DNA from: Auanema rhodensis
Taxonomy: Eukaryota > Nematoda > Chromadorea > Rhabditida > Rhabditidae
Direction of reading: 5' to 3'
NCBI GenBank assembly: GCA_964057225.1
Contig: OZ059896.1
Span: 1 to 64,000, forward strand
DNA length: 64,000 nucleotides
How positions within the stretch are numbered: position 1 is the first letter of the stretch; each line of letters opens with the position of its first letter. The notes under the pieces are model-generated. The model did not search any database, was not told where the DNA came from, and saw only the letters and a list, made by a program, of their open reading frames with translations. The position numbers and the translations under genes were made by a program. Below are positions 10,292-24,009 of the stretch, in pieces.

Positions 10292-13200
10292 CTTTCACGT
10301 GAAGCGAGTTACATACCAAGTGCACATCACGTGTACATTTAATTAGCATAAATTAAAGTTCACGTAAATTTCAAAGTCATGGTTACCATGCACCAATATC
10401 AATAAAAATTTGTTTTTAGACTAATATGGACATGGGGAATCTAATTTTGAAAACCGCATCTCTTTATCTTTCACGTGAAGCGAGTTACATACCAAGTGCA
10501 CATCACGTGTACATTTAATTAGCATAAATTAAAGTTCACGTAAATTTCAAAGTCATGGTTACCATGAACCAATATCAATAAAAATTTGTTTTTAGACTAA
10601 TATGGACATGGGGAATCTAATTTTGAAAACCGCATCTCTTATCTTTCACGTGAAGCGAGTTACATACCAAGTGCACATCACGTGTACATTTAATTAGCAT
10701 AAATTAAAGTTCACGTAAATTTCAAAGTCATGGTTACCATGCACCAATATCAATAAAAATTTGTTTTTAGACTAATATGGACATGGGGAATCTAATTTTG
10801 AAAACCGCATCTCTTTATCTTTCACGTGAAGCGAGTTACATACCAAGTGCACATCACGTGTACATTTAATTAGCATAAATTAAAGTTCACGTAAATTTCA
10901 AAGTCATGGTTACCATGAACCAATATCAATAAAAATTTGTTTTTAGACTAATATGGACATGGGGAATCTAATTTTGAAAACCGCATCTCTTTATCTTTCA
11001 CGTGAAGCGAGTTACATACCAAGTGCACATCACGTGTACATTTAATTAGCATAAATTAAAGTTCACGTAAATTTCAAAGTCATGGTTACCATGCACCAAT
11101 ATCAATAAAAATTTGTTTTTAGACTAATATGGACATGGGGAATCTAATTTTGACAACCGCATCTCTTTATCTTTCACGTGAAGCGAGTTACATACTAAGT
11201 GCACATCACGTGTACATTTAATTAGCATAAATTAAAGTTCACGTAAATTTCAAAGTCATGGTTACCATGAACCAATATCAATAAAAATTTGTTTTTAGAC
11301 TAATATGGACATGGGGAATCTAATTTTGAAAACCGCATCTCTTTATCTTTCACGTGAAGCGAGTTACATACCAAGTGCACATCACGTGTACATTTAATTA
11401 GCATAAATTAAAGTTCACGTAAATTTCAAAGTCATGGTTACCATGAACCAATATCAATAAAAATTTGTTTTTAGACTAATATGGACATGGGGAATCTAAT
11501 ATTGAAAACCGCATCTCTTTATCTTTCACGTGAAGCGAGTTACATACCAAGTGCACATCACGTGTACATTTAATTAGCATAAATTAAAGTTCACGTAAAT
11601 TTCAAAGTCATGGTTACCATGAACCAATATCAATAAAAATTTGTTTTTAGACTAATATGGACATGGGGAATCTAATTTTGAAAACCGCATCTCTTTATCT
11701 TTCACGTGAAGCGAGTTACATACCAAGTGCACATCACGTGTACATTTAATTAGCATAAATTAAAGTTCACGTAAATTTCAAAGTCATGGTTACCATGCAC
11801 CAATATCAATAAAAATTTGTTTTTAGACTAACATGGACATGGGGAATCTAATTTTGAAAACCGCATCTCTTTATCTTTCACGTGAAGCGAGTTACATACC
11901 AAGTGCACATCACGTGTACATTTAATTAGCATAAATTAAAGTTCACGTAAATTTCAAAGTCATGGTTACCATGCACCAATATCAATAAAAATTTGTTTTT
12001 AGACTAATATGGACATGGGGAATCTAATTTTGAAAACCGCATCTCTTTATCTTTCACGTGAAGCGAGTTACATACCAAGTGCACATCACGTGTACATTTA
12101 ATTAGCATAAATTAAAGTTCACGTAAATTTCAAAGTCATGGTTACCATGCACCAATATCAATAAAAATTTGTTTTTAGACTAATATGGACATGGGGAATC
12201 TAATTTTGAAAACCGCATCTCTTCATCTTTCACGTGAAGCGAGTTACATACCAAGTGAAGCGAGTTACATACCAAGTGCACATCACGTGTACATTTAATT
12301 AGCATAAATTAAAGTTCACGTAAATTTCAAAGTCATGGTTACCATGCACCAATATCAATAAAAATTTGTTTTTAGACTAATATGGACATGGGGAATCTAA
12401 TTTTGAAAACCGCATCTCTTTATCTTTCACGTGAAGCGAGTTACATACCAAGTGCACATCACGTGTACATTTAATTAGCATAAATTAAAGTTCACGTAAA
12501 TTTCAAAGTCATGGTTACCATGAACCAATATCAATAAAAATTTGTTTTTAGACTAATATGGACATGGGGAATCTAATTTTGAAAACCGCATCTCTTATCT
12601 TTCACGTGAAGCGAGTTACATACCAAGTGCACATCACGTGTACATTTAATTAGCATAAATTAAAGTTCACGTAAATTTCAAAGTCATGGTTACCATGCAC
12701 CAATATCAATAAAAATTTGTTTTTAGACTAATATGGACATGGGGAATCTAATTTTGAAAACCGCATCTCTTTATCTTTCACGTGAAGCGAGTTACATACC
12801 AAGTGCACATCACGTGTACATTTAATTAGCATAAATTAAAGTTCACGTAAATTTCAAAGTCATGGTTACCATGAACCAATATCAATAAAAATTTGTTTTT
12901 AGACTAATATGGACATGGGGAATCTAATTTTGAAAACCGCATCTCTTTATCTTTCACGTGAAGCGAGTTACATACCAAGTGCACATCACGTGTACATTTA
13001 ATTAGCATAAATTAAAGTTCACGTAAATTTCAAAGTCATGGTTACCATGCACCAATATCAATAAAAATTTGTTTTTAGACTAATATGGACATGGGGAATC
13101 TAATTTTGACAACCGCATCTCTTTATCTTTCACGTGAAGCGAGTTACATACTAAGTGCACATCACGTGTACATTTAATTAGCATAAATTAAAGTTCACGT

Positions 13201-14182
13201 AAATTTCAAAGTCATGGTTACCATGAACCAATATCAATAAAAATTTGTTTTTAGACTAATATGGACATGGGGAATCTAATTTTGAAAACCGCATCTCTTT
13301 ATCTTTCACGTGAAGCGAGTTACATACCAAGTGCACATCACGTGTACATTTAATTAGCATAAATTAAAGTTCACGTAAATTTCAAAGTCATGGTTACCAT
13401 GAACCAATATCAATAAAAATTTGTTTTTAGACTAATATGGACATGGGGAATCTAATATTGAAAACCGCATCTCTTTATCTTTCACGTGAAGCGAGTTACA
13501 TACCAAGTGCACATCACGTGTACATTTAATTAGCATAAATTAAAGTTCACGTAAATTTCAAAGTCATGGTTACCATGAACCAATATCAATAAAAATTTGT
13601 TTTTAGACTAATATGGACATGGGGAATCTAATTTTGAAAACCGCATCTCTTTATCTTTCACGTGAAGCGAGTTACATACCAAGTGCACATCACGTGTACA
13701 TTTAATTAGCATAAATTAAAGTTCACGTAAATTTCAAAGTCATGGTTACCATGCACCAATATCAATAAAAATTTGTTTTTAGACTAATATGGACATGGGG
13801 AATCTAATTTTGAAAACCGCATCTCTTTATCTTTCACGTGAAGCGAGTTACATACCAAGTGCACATCACGTGTACATTTAATTAGCATAAATTAAAGTTC
13901 ACGTAAATTTCAAAGTCATGGTTACCATGCACCAATATCAATAAAAATTTGTTTTTAGACTAATATGGACATGGGGAATCTAATTTTGAAAACCGCATCT
14001 CTTTATCTTTCAAGTGAAGCGAGTTACATACCAAGTGCACATCACGTGTACATTTAATTAGCATAAATTAAAGTTCACGTAAATTTCAAAGTCATGGTTA
14101 CCATGCACCAATATCAATAAAAATTTGTTTTTAGACTAATATGGACATGGGGAATCTAATTTTGAAAACCGCATCTCTTCAT
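10292..14182 (+). repeat. Eleven-monomer tandem repeat (two units)
   Basis: The first unit, 10292-12226, is 1935 bp; the second, 12227-14182, is 1956 bp. They share a T deletion (CTCTTATC) at about 10638/12594, a160c (GACAACC) at about 11152/13108, c26t near 11193/13149 and t155a near 11500/13456, all 1956 bp apart. The units differ in length only because the second begins with a 197-bp long monomer and the first does not. Confidence 0.88.
12227..12423 (+). repeat. Long (197-bp) monomer 5
   Basis: Same 21-bp duplication, preceded by t174c. It starts the second unit of an 11-monomer tandem repeat whose first unit (from 10292) has a normal-length first monomer. Confidence 0.97.
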
Positions 14183-14379
14183 CTTTCACGTGAAGCGAGT
14201 TACATACCAAGTGAAGCGAGTTACATACCAAGTGCACATCACGTGTACATTTAATTAGCATAAATTAAAGTTCACGTAAATTTCAAAGTCATGGTTACCA
14301 TGCACCAATATCAATAAAAATTTGTTTTTAGACTAATATGGACATGGGGAATCTAATTTTGAAAACCGCATCTCTTTAT
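14183..14379 (+). repeat. Long (197-bp) monomer 6
   Basis: Same 21-bp duplication, preceded by t174c. It opens a 7-monomer block of 1253 bp. Confidence 0.97.
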
Positions 14380-15435
14380 CTTTCACGTGAAGCGAGTTAC
14401 ATACCAAGTGCACATCACGTGTACATTTAATTAGCATAAATTAAAGTTCACGTAAATTTCAAAGTCATGGTTACCATGAACCAATATCAATAAAAATTTG
14501 TTTTTAGACTAATATGGACATGGGGAATCTAATTTTGAAAACCGCATCTCTTTATCTTTCACGTGAAGCGAGTTACATACCAAGTGCACATCACGTGTAC
14601 ATTTAATTAGCATTAATTAAAGTTCACGTAAATTTCAAAGTCATGGTTACCATGAACCAATATCAATAAAAATTTGTTTTTAGACTAATATGGACATGGG
14701 GAATCTAATTTTGAAAACCGCATCTCTTTATCTTTCACGTGAAGCGAGTTACATACCAAGTGCACATCACGTGTACATTTAATTAGCATAAATTAAAGTT
14801 CACGTAAATTTCAAAGTCATGGTTACCATGAACCAATATCAATAAAAATTTGTTTTTAGACTAATATGGACATGGGGAATCTAATTTTGAAAACCGCATC
14901 TCTTTATCTTTCACGTGAAGCGAGTTACATACCAAGTGCACATCACGTGTACATTTAATTAGCATAAATTAAAGTTCACGTAAATTTCAAAGTCATGGTT
15001 ACCATGCACCAATATCAATAAAAATTTGTTTTTAGACTAATATGGACATGGGGAATCTAATTTTGAAAACCGCATCTCTTTATCTTTCACGTGAAGCGAG
15101 TTACATACCAAGTGCACATCACGTGTACATTTAATTAGCATAAATTAAAGTTCACGTAAATTTCAAAGTCATGGTTACCATGCACCAATATCAATAAAAA
15201 TTTGTTTTTAGACTAATATGGACATGGGGAATCTAATTTTGAAAACCGCATCTCTTTATCTTTCACGTGAAGCGAGTTACATACCAAGTGCACATCACGT
15301 GTACATTTAATTAGCATAAATTAAAGTTCACGTAAATTTCAAAGTCATGGTTACCATGCACCAATATCAATAAAAATTTGTTTTTAGACTAATATGGACA
15401 TGGGGAATCTAATTTTGAAAACCGCATCTCTTCAT
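14183..15435 (+). repeat. Seven-monomer block (1253 bp) led by a long monomer
   Basis: Begins at long monomer 6. Its order of variants (C100, A100, A100 with a59t, A100, then C100 copies) equals that of the following 8-monomer units minus one C100 monomer, consistent with loss or gain of one monomer by unequal exchange. Confidence 0.85.
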
Positions 15436-15632
15436 CTTTCACGTGAAGCGAGTTACATACCAAGTGAAGCGAGTTACATACCAAGTGCACATCACGTGTA
15501 CATTTAATTAGCATAAATTAAAGTTCACGTAAATTTCAAAGTCATGGTTACCATGCACCAATATCAATAAAAATTTGTTTTTAGACTAATATGGACATGG
15601 GGAATCTAATTTTGAAAACCGCATCTCTTTAT
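15436..15632 (+). repeat. Long (197-bp) monomer 7
   Basis: Same 21-bp duplication, preceded by t174c. It opens the first of two directly adjacent 1429-bp, 8-monomer units. Confidence 0.97.
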
Positions 15633-16864
15633 CTTTCACGTGAAGCGAGTTACATACCAAGTGCACATCACGTGTACATTTAATTAGCATAAATTAAAGT
15701 TCACGTAAATTTCAAAGTCATGGTTACCATGAACCAATATCAATAAAAATTTGTTTTTAGACTAATATGGACATGGGGAATCTAATTTTGAAAACCGCAT
15801 CTCTTTATCTTTCACGTGAAGCGAGTTACATACCAAGTGCACATCACGTGTACATTTAATTAGCATTAATTAAAGTTCACGTAAATTTCAAAGTCATGGT
15901 TACCATGAACCAATATCAATAAAAATTTGTTTTTAGACTTATATGGACATGGGGAATCTAATTTTGAAAACCGCATCTCTTTATCTTTCACGTGAAGCGA
16001 GTTACATACCAAGTGCACATCAAGTGTACATTTAATTAGCATAAATTAAAGTTCACGTAAATTTCAAAGTCATGGTTACCATGAACCAATATCAATAAAA
16101 ATTTGTTTTTAGACTAATATGGACATGGGGAATCTAATTTTGAAAACCGCATCTCTTTATCTTTCACGTGAAGCGAGTTACATACCAAGTGCACATCACG
16201 TGTACATTTAATTAGCATAAATTAAAGTTCACGTAAATTTCAAAGTCATGGTTACCATGCACCAATATCAATAAAAATTTGTTTTTAGACTAATATGGAC
16301 ATGGGGAATCTAATTTTGAAAACCGCATCTCTTTATCTTTCACGTGAAGCGAGTTACATACCAAGTGCACATCACGTGTACATTTAATTAGCATAAATTA
16401 AAGTTCACGTAAATTTCAAAGTCATGGTTACCATGCACCAATATCAATAAAAATTTGTTTTTAGACTAATATGGACATGGGGAATCTAATTTTGAAAACC
16501 GCATCTCTTTATCTTTCACGTGAAGCGAGTTACATACCAAGTGCACATCACGTGTACATTTAATTAGCATAAATTAAAGTTCACGTAAATTTCAAAGTCA
16601 TGGTTACCATGCACCAATATCAATAAAAATTTGTTTTTAGACTAATATGGACATGGGGAATCTAATTTTGAAAACCGCATCTCTTTATCTTTCACGTGAA
16701 GCGAGTTACATACCAAGTGCACATCACGTGTACATTTAATTAGCATAAATTAAAGTTCACGTAAATTTCAAAGTCATGGTTACCATGCACCAATATCAAT
16801 AAAAATTTGTTTTTAGACTAATATGGACATGGGGAATCTAATTTTGAAAACCGCATCTCTTCAT

Positions 16865-17061
16865 CTTTCACGTGAAGCGAGTTACATACCAAGTGAAGCG
16901 AGTTACATACCAAGTGCACATCACGTGTACATTTAATTAGCATAAATTAAAGTTCACGTAAATTTCAAAGTCATGGTTACCATGCACCAATATCAATAAA
17001 AATTTGTTTTTAGACTAATATGGACATGGGGAATCTAATTTTGAAAACCGCATCTCTTTAT
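16865..17061 (+). repeat. Long (197-bp) monomer 8
   Basis: Same 21-bp duplication, preceded by t174c. It opens the second 1429-bp unit and marks where the segment resembling the start of the window begins. Confidence 0.97.
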
Positions 17062-18293
17062 CTTTCACGTGAAGCGAGTTACATACCAAGTGCACATCAC
17101 GTGTACATTTAATTAGCATAAATTAAAGTTCACGTAAATTTCAAAGTCATGGTTACCATGAACCAATATCAATAAAAATTTGTTTTTAGACTAATATGGA
17201 CATGGGGAATCTAATTTTGAAAACCGCATCTCTTTATCTTTCACGTGAAGCGAGTTACATACCAAGTGCACATCACGTGTACATTTAATTAGCATTAATT
17301 AAAGTTCACGTAAATTTCAAAGTCATGGTTACCATGAACCAATATCAATAAAAATTTGTTTTTAGACTTATATGGACATGGGGAATCTAATTTTGAAAAC
17401 CGCATCTCTTTATCTTTCACGTGAAGCGAGTTACATACCAAGTGCACATCAAGTGTACATTTAATTAGCATAAATTAAAGTTCACGTAAATTTCAAAGTC
17501 ATGGTTACCATGAACCAATATCAATAAAAATTTGTTTTTAGACTAATATGGACATGGGGAATCTAATTTTGAAAACCGCATCTCTTTATCTTTCACGTGA
17601 AGCGAGTTACATACCAAGTGCACATCACGTGTACATTTAATTAGCATAAATTAAAGTTCACGTAAATTTCAAAGTCATGGTTACCATGCACCAATATCAA
17701 TAAAAATTTGTTTTTAGACTAATATGGACATGGGGAATCTAATTTTGAAAACCGCATCTCTTTATCTTTCACGTGAAGCGAGTTACATACCAAGTGCACA
17801 TCACGTGTACATTTAATTAGCATAAATTAAAGTTCACGTAAATTTCAAAGTCATGGTTACCATGCACCAATATCAATAAAAATTTGTTTTTAGACTAATA
17901 TGGACATGGGGAATCTAATTTTGAAAACCGCATCTCTTTATCTTTCACGTGAAGCGAGTTACATACCAAGTGCACATCACGTGTACATTTAATTAGCATA
18001 AATTAAAGTTCACGTAAATTTCAAAGTCATGGTTACCATGCACCAATATCAATAAAAATTTGTTTTTAGACTAATATGGACATGGGGAATCTAATTTTGA
18101 AAACCGCATCTCTTTATCTTTCACGTGAAGCGAGTTACATACCAAGTGCACATCACGTGTACATTTAATTAGCATAAATTAAAGTTCACGTAAATTTCAA
18201 AGTCATGGTTACCATGCACCAATATCAATAAAAATTTGTTTTTAGACTAATATGGACATGGGGAATCTAATTTTGAAAACCGCATCTCTTCAT

Positions 18294-18490
18294 CTTTCAC
18301 GTGAAGCGAGTTACATACCAAGTGAAGCGAGTTACATACCAAGTGCACATCACGTGTACATTTAATTAGCATAAATTAAAGTTCACGTAAATTTCAAAGT
18401 CATGGTTACCATGCACCAATATCAATAAAAATTTGTTTTTAGACTAATATGGACATGGGGAATCTAATTTTGAAAACCGCATCTCTTTAT
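18294..18490 (+). repeat. Long (197-bp) monomer 9
   Basis: Same 21-bp duplication, preceded by t174c. It opens a 14-monomer block that corresponds to the block at 1429, offset 16,865. Confidence 0.97.
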
Positions 18491-20778
18491 CTTTCACGTG
18501 AAGCGAGTTACATACCAAGTGCACATCACGTGTACATTTAATTAGCATAAATTAAAGTTCACGTAAATTTCAAAGTCATGGTTACCATGAACCAATATCA
18601 ATAAAAATTTGTTTTTAGACTAATATGGACATGGGGAATCTAATTTTGAAAACCGCATCTCTTTATCTTTCACGTGAAGCGAGTTACATACCAAGTGCAC
18701 ATCACGTGTACATTTAATTAGCATTAATTAAAGTTCACGTAAATTTCAAAGTCATGGTTACCATGAACCAATATCAATAAAAATTTGTTTTTAGACTAAT
18801 ATGGACATGGGGAATCTAATTTTGAAAACCGCATCTCTTTATCTTTCACGTGAAGCGAGTTACATACCAAGTGCACATCACGTGTACATTTAATTAGCAT
18901 AAATTAAAGTTCACGTAAATTTCAAAGTCATGGTTACCATGAACCAATATCAATAAAAATTTGTTTTTAGACTAATATGGACATGGGGAATCTAATTTTG
19001 AAAACCGCATCTCTTTATCTTTCACGTGAAGCGAGTTACATACCAAGTGCACATCACGTGTACATTTAATTAGCATAAATTAAAGTTCACGTAAATTTCA
19101 AAGTCATGGTTACCATGCACCAATATCAATAAAAATTTGTTTTTAGACTAATATGGACATGGGGAATCTAATTTTGAAAACCGCATCTCTTTATCTTTCA
19201 CGTGAAGCGAGTTACATACTAAGTGCACATCACGTGTACATTTAATTAGCATAAATTAAAGTTCACGTAAATTTCAAAGTCATGGTTACCATGAACCAAT
19301 ATCAATAAAAATTTGTTTTTAGACTAATATGGACATGGGGAATCTAATATTGAAAACCGCATCTCTTTATCTTTCACGTGAAGCGAGTTACATACCAAGT
19401 GCACATCACGTGTACATTTAATTAGCATAAATTAAAGTTCACGTAAATTTCAAAGTCATGGTTACCATGAACCAATATCAATAAAAATTTGTTTTTAGAC
19501 TAATATGGACATGGGGAATCTAATATTGAAAACCGCATCTCTTTATCTTTCACGTGAAGCGAGTTACATACCAAGTGCACATCACGTGTACATTTAATTA
19601 GCATAAATTAAAGTTCACGTAACTTTCAAAGTCATGGTTACCATGCACCAATATCAATAAAAATTTGTTTTTAGACTAATATGGACATGGGGAATCTAAT
19701 TTTGAAAACCGCATCTCTTTATCTTTCACGTGAAGCGAGTTACATACCAAGTGCACATCACGTGTACATTTAATTAGCATAAATTAAAGTTCACGTAAAT
19801 TTCAAAGTCATGGTTACCATGCACCAATATCAATAAAAATTTGTTTTTAGACTAATATGGACATGGGGAATCTAATTTTGAAAACCGCATCTCTTTATCT
19901 TTCACGTGAAGCGAGTTACATACCAAGTGCACATCACGTGTACATTTAATTAGCATAAATTAAAGTTCACGTAAATTTCAAAGTCATGGTTACCATGAAC
20001 CAATATCAATAAAAATTTGTTTTTAGACTAATATGGACATGGGGAATCTAATTTTGAAAACCGCATCTCTTTATCTTTCACGTGAAGCGAGTTACATACC
20101 AAGTGCACATCACGTGTACATTTAATTAGCATAAATTAAAGTTCACGTAAATTTCAAAGTCATGGTTACCATGCACCAATATCAATAAAAATTTGTTTTT
20201 AGACTAATATGGACATGGGGAATCTAATTTTGAAAACCGCATCTCTTTATCTTTCACGTGAAGCGAGTTACATACCAAGTGCACATCACGTGTACATTTA
20301 ATTAGCATAAATTAAAGTTCACGTAAATTTCAAAGTCATGGTTACCATGCACCAATATCAATAAAAATTTGTTTTTAGACTAATATGGACATGGGGAATC
20401 TAATTTTGAAAACCGCATCTCTTTATCTTACACGTGAAGCGAGTTACATACCAAGTGCACATCACGTGTACATTTAATTAGCATAAATTAAAGTTCACGT
20501 AAATTTCAAAGTCATGGTTACCATGCACCAATATCAATAAAAATTTGTTTTTAGACTAATATGGACATGGGGAATCTAATTTTGAAAACCGCATCTCTTT
20601 ATCTTTCACGTGAAGCGAGTTACATACCAAGTGCACATCACGTGTACATTTAATTAGCATAAATTAAAGTTCACGTAAATTTCAAAGTCATGGTTACCAT
20701 GCACCAATATCAATAAAAATTTGTTTTTAGACTAATATGGACATGGGGAATCTAATTTTGAAAACCGCATCTCTTCAT

Positions 20779-20975
20779 CTTTCACGTGAAGCGAGTTACA
20801 TACCAAGTGAAGCGAGTTACATACCAAGTGCACATCACGTGTACATTTAATTAGCATAAATTAAAGTTCACGTAAATTTCAAAGTCATGGTTACCATGCA
20901 CCAATATCAATAAAAATTTGTTTTTAGACTAATATGGACATGGGGAATCTAATTTTGAAAACCGCATCTCTTTAT
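20779..20975 (+). repeat. Long (197-bp) monomer 10
   Basis: Same 21-bp duplication, preceded by t174c. It opens a 4-monomer block that corresponds to the one at 3914, offset 16,865. Confidence 0.97.
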
Positions 20976-21503
20976 CTTTCACGTGAAGCGAGTTACATAC
21001 CAAGTGCACATCACGTGTACATTTAATTAGCATAAATTAAAGTTCACGTAAATTTCAAAGTCATGGTTACCATGAACCAATATCAATAAAAATTTGTTTT
21101 TAGACTAATATGGACATGGGGAATCTAATTTTGAAAACCGCATCTCTTTATCTTTCACGTGAAGCGAGTTACATACCAAGTGCACATCACGTGTACATTT
21201 AATTAGCATAAATTAAAGTTCACGTAAATTTCAAAGTCATGGTTACCATGCACCAATATCAATAAAAATTTGTTTTTAGACTAATATGGACATGGGGAAT
21301 CTAATTTTGAAAACCGCATCTCTTTATCTTTCACGTGAAGCGAGTTACATACCAAGTGCACATCACGTGTACATTTAATTAGCATAAATTAAAGTTCACG
21401 TAAATTTCAAAGTCATGGTTACCATGCACCAATATCAATAAAAATTTGTTTTTAGACTAATATGGACATGGGGAATCTAATTTTGAGAACCGCATCTCTT
21501 CAT

Positions 21504-21700
21504 CTTTCACGTGAAGCGAGTTACATACCAAGTGAAGCGAGTTACATACCAAGTGCACATCACGTGTACATTTAATTAGCATAAATTAAAGTTCACGTAA
21601 ATTTCAAAGTCATGGTTACCATGAACCAATATCAATAAAAATTTGTTTTTAGACTAATATGGACATGGGGAATCTAATTTTGAAAACCGCATCTCTTTAT
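21504..21700 (+). repeat. Long (197-bp) monomer 11
   Basis: Same 21-bp duplication, preceded by a160g and t174c. It corresponds to long monomer 4, offset 16,865, and also to long monomer 12, 2309 bp downstream. Confidence 0.97.
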
Positions 21701-22440
21701 CTTTCACGTGAAGCGAGTTACATACCAAGTGCACATCACGTGTACATTTAATTAGCATAAATTAAAGTTCACGTAACTTTCAAAGTCATGGTTACCATGC
21801 ACCAATATCAATAAAAATTTGTTTTTAGACTAATATGGACATGGGGAATCTAATTTTGAAAACCGCATCTCTTTATCATTCACGTGAAGCGAGTTACATA
21901 CCAAGTGCACATCACGTGTACATTTAATTAGCATAAATTAAAGTTCACGTAAATTTCAAAGTCATGGTTACCATGCACCAATATCAATAAAAATTTGTTT
22001 TTAGACTAATATGGACATGGGGAATCTAATTTTGAAAACCGCATCTCTTTATCTTTCACGTGAAGCGAGTTACATACCAAGTGCACATCACGTGTACATT
22101 TAATTAGCATAAATTAAAGTTCACGTAAATTTGAAAGTCATGGTTACCATGCACCAATGTCAATAAAAATTTGTTTTTAGACTAATATGGACATGGGGAA
22201 TCTAATTTTGCAAACCGCATCTCTTCATCTTTCACGTGAAGCGAGTTACATACCAAGTGCACATCACGTGTACATTTAATTAGCATAAATTAAAGTTCAC
22301 GTAAATTTCAAAGTCATGGTTACCATGCACCAATATCAATAAAAATTTGTTTTTAGACTAATATGGACATGGGGAATCTAATTTTGAAAACCGCATCTCT
22401 TTATCTTTCACGTGAAGCGAGTTACATACCAAGTGCACAT

Positions 22441-23290
22441 CACGTGCACATTTAATTAGCATAAATTAAAGTTCACGTAAATTTCAAAGTCATGGTTACC
22501 ATGAACCAATATCAATAAAAATTTGTTTTTAGACTAATATGGACATGGGGAATCTAATTTTGAAAACCGCATCTCTTTATCTTTCACGTGAAGAGAGTTA
22601 CATACCAAGTGCACATCACGTGTACATTTAATTAGCATAAATTAAAGTTCACGTAAATTTCAAAGTCATGGTTACCATGCACCAATATCAATAAAAATTT
22701 GTTTTTAGACTAATATGGACATGGGGAATCTAATTTTGAAAACCGCATCTCTTTATCTTTCACGTGAAGCGAGTTACATACCAAGTGCACATCACGTGTA
22801 CATTTAATTAGCATAAATTAAAGTTCACGTAAATTTCAAAGTCATGGTTACCATGAACCAATATCAATAAAAATTTGTTTTTAGACTAATATGGACATGG
22901 GGAATCTAATTTTGAAAACCGCATCTCTTTATCTTTCACGTGAAGCGAGTTACATACCAAGTGCACATCACGTGCACATTTAATTAGCATAAATTAAAGT
23001 TCACGTAAATTTCAAAGTCATGGTTACCATGAACCAATATCAATAAAAATTTGTTTTTAGACTAATATGGACATGGGGAATCTAATTTTGAAAACCGCAT
23101 CTCTTTATCTTTCACGTGAAGAGAGTTACATACCAAGTGCACATCACGTGTACATTTAATTAGCATAAATTAAAGTTCACGTAAATTTCAAAGTCATGGT
23201 TACCATGCACCAATATCAATAAAAATTTGTTTTTAGACTAATATGGACATGGGGAATCTAATTTTGAAAACCACATCTCTTTATCTTTCA
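22441..23290 (+). repeat. Three-monomer (528-bp) tandem duplication
   Basis: t43c (CACGTGCACA) at 22441 and 22969, and c14a (AAGAGAG) at 22591 and 23119, are each exactly 528 bp apart. In copy A and after 24,750 the same pair occurs once. The g165a change that follows c14a elsewhere is present only after the second unit (near 23270), so the first unit ends in a recombinant monomer. Confidence 0.87.
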
Positions 23291-23812
23291 CGTGAAGCGA
23301 GTTACATACCAAGTGCACATCACGTGTACATTTAATTAGCATAAATTAAAGTTCACGTAAATTTCAAAGTCATGGTTACCATGAACCAATATCAATAAAA
23401 ATTTGTTTTTAGACTAATATGGACATGGGGAATCTAATTTTGAAAACCGCATCTCTTTATCTTTCACGTGAAGCGAGTTACATACCAAGTGCACATCACG
23501 TGTACATTTAATTAGCATAAATTAAAGTTCACGTAAATTTCAAAGTCATGGTTACCATGCACCAATATCAATAAAAATTTGTTTTTAGACTAATATGGAC
23601 ATGGGGAATCTAATTTTGAAAACCGCATCTCTTTATCTTTCACGTGAAGCGAGTTACATACCAAGTGCACATCACGTGTACATTTAATTAGCATAAATTA
23701 AAGTTCACGTAAATTTCAAAGTCATGGTTACCATGCACCAATATCAATAAAAATTTGTTTTTAGACTAATATGGACATGGGGAATCTAATTTTGAGAACC
23801 GCATCTCTTCAT

Positions 23813-24009
23813 CTTTCACGTGAAGCGAGTTACATACCAAGTGAAGCGAGTTACATACCAAGTGCACATCACGTGTACATTTAATTAGCATAAATTAAAG
23901 TTCACGTAAATTTCAAAGTCATGGTTACCATGAACCAATATCAATAAAAATTTGTTTTTAGACTAATATGGACATGGGGAATCTAATTTTGAAAACCGCA
24001 TCTCTTTAT
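23813..24009 (+). repeat. Long (197-bp) monomer 12, the last in the window
   Basis: Same 21-bp duplication, preceded by a160g and t174c. After it, no long monomer occurs in the remaining 40 kb: from 23813 to 63955 the length equals 228 x 176 + 21 - 7 exactly. It thus marks the right edge of domain I. Confidence 0.97.

Larger units (their letters stand above)
1..10700 (+). repeat. Copy A of a >10-kb intra-array duplication
   Basis: The order of rare variants here recurs at 16,865 to about 28,300. From 1429 to about 5,730 the offset is constant at 16,865. Shared markers include c26t near 2355, t155a near 2480 and 2660, a77c near 2757, TTACACGTG near 3565, long monomers at 3914 and 4639, TCATTCACG at 5011, c81g near 5267 and c14a at 5729. 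From about 8,630 to 10,640 the offset is 17,590, with shared a107g, a159c, t49c, g144a, TTCCAAAG, g146a, g55a and a T deletion. The shift between the two offsets reflects whole-monomer duplications that differ between the copies, plus extra ones in copy B. The first 1.4 kb matches in type but lacks two variants private to 15,436-18,293. The right limit is approximate. Confidence 0.85.
15436..18293 (+). repeat. Two adjacent 8-monomer units of 1429 bp
   Basis: Units 15436-16864 and 16865-18293 share two otherwise rare changes exactly 1429 bp apart: GACTTA in place of GACTAA at about 15937/17366, and c39a (ATCAAGTG) near 16021/17450. Neither occurs in the related 8-monomer block at 1-1428. This makes the pair one of the youngest duplications visible in domain I. 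Confidence 0.9.
18294..21503 (+). repeat. 14-monomer plus 4-monomer blocks led by long monomers
   Basis: 18294-20778 (2485 bp, 14 monomers) and 20779-21503 (725 bp, 4 monomers) reproduce the blocks at 1429-3913 and 3914-4638 in both length and internal markers: c26t, two t155a copies, a77c and TTACACGTG. Confidence 0.9.
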
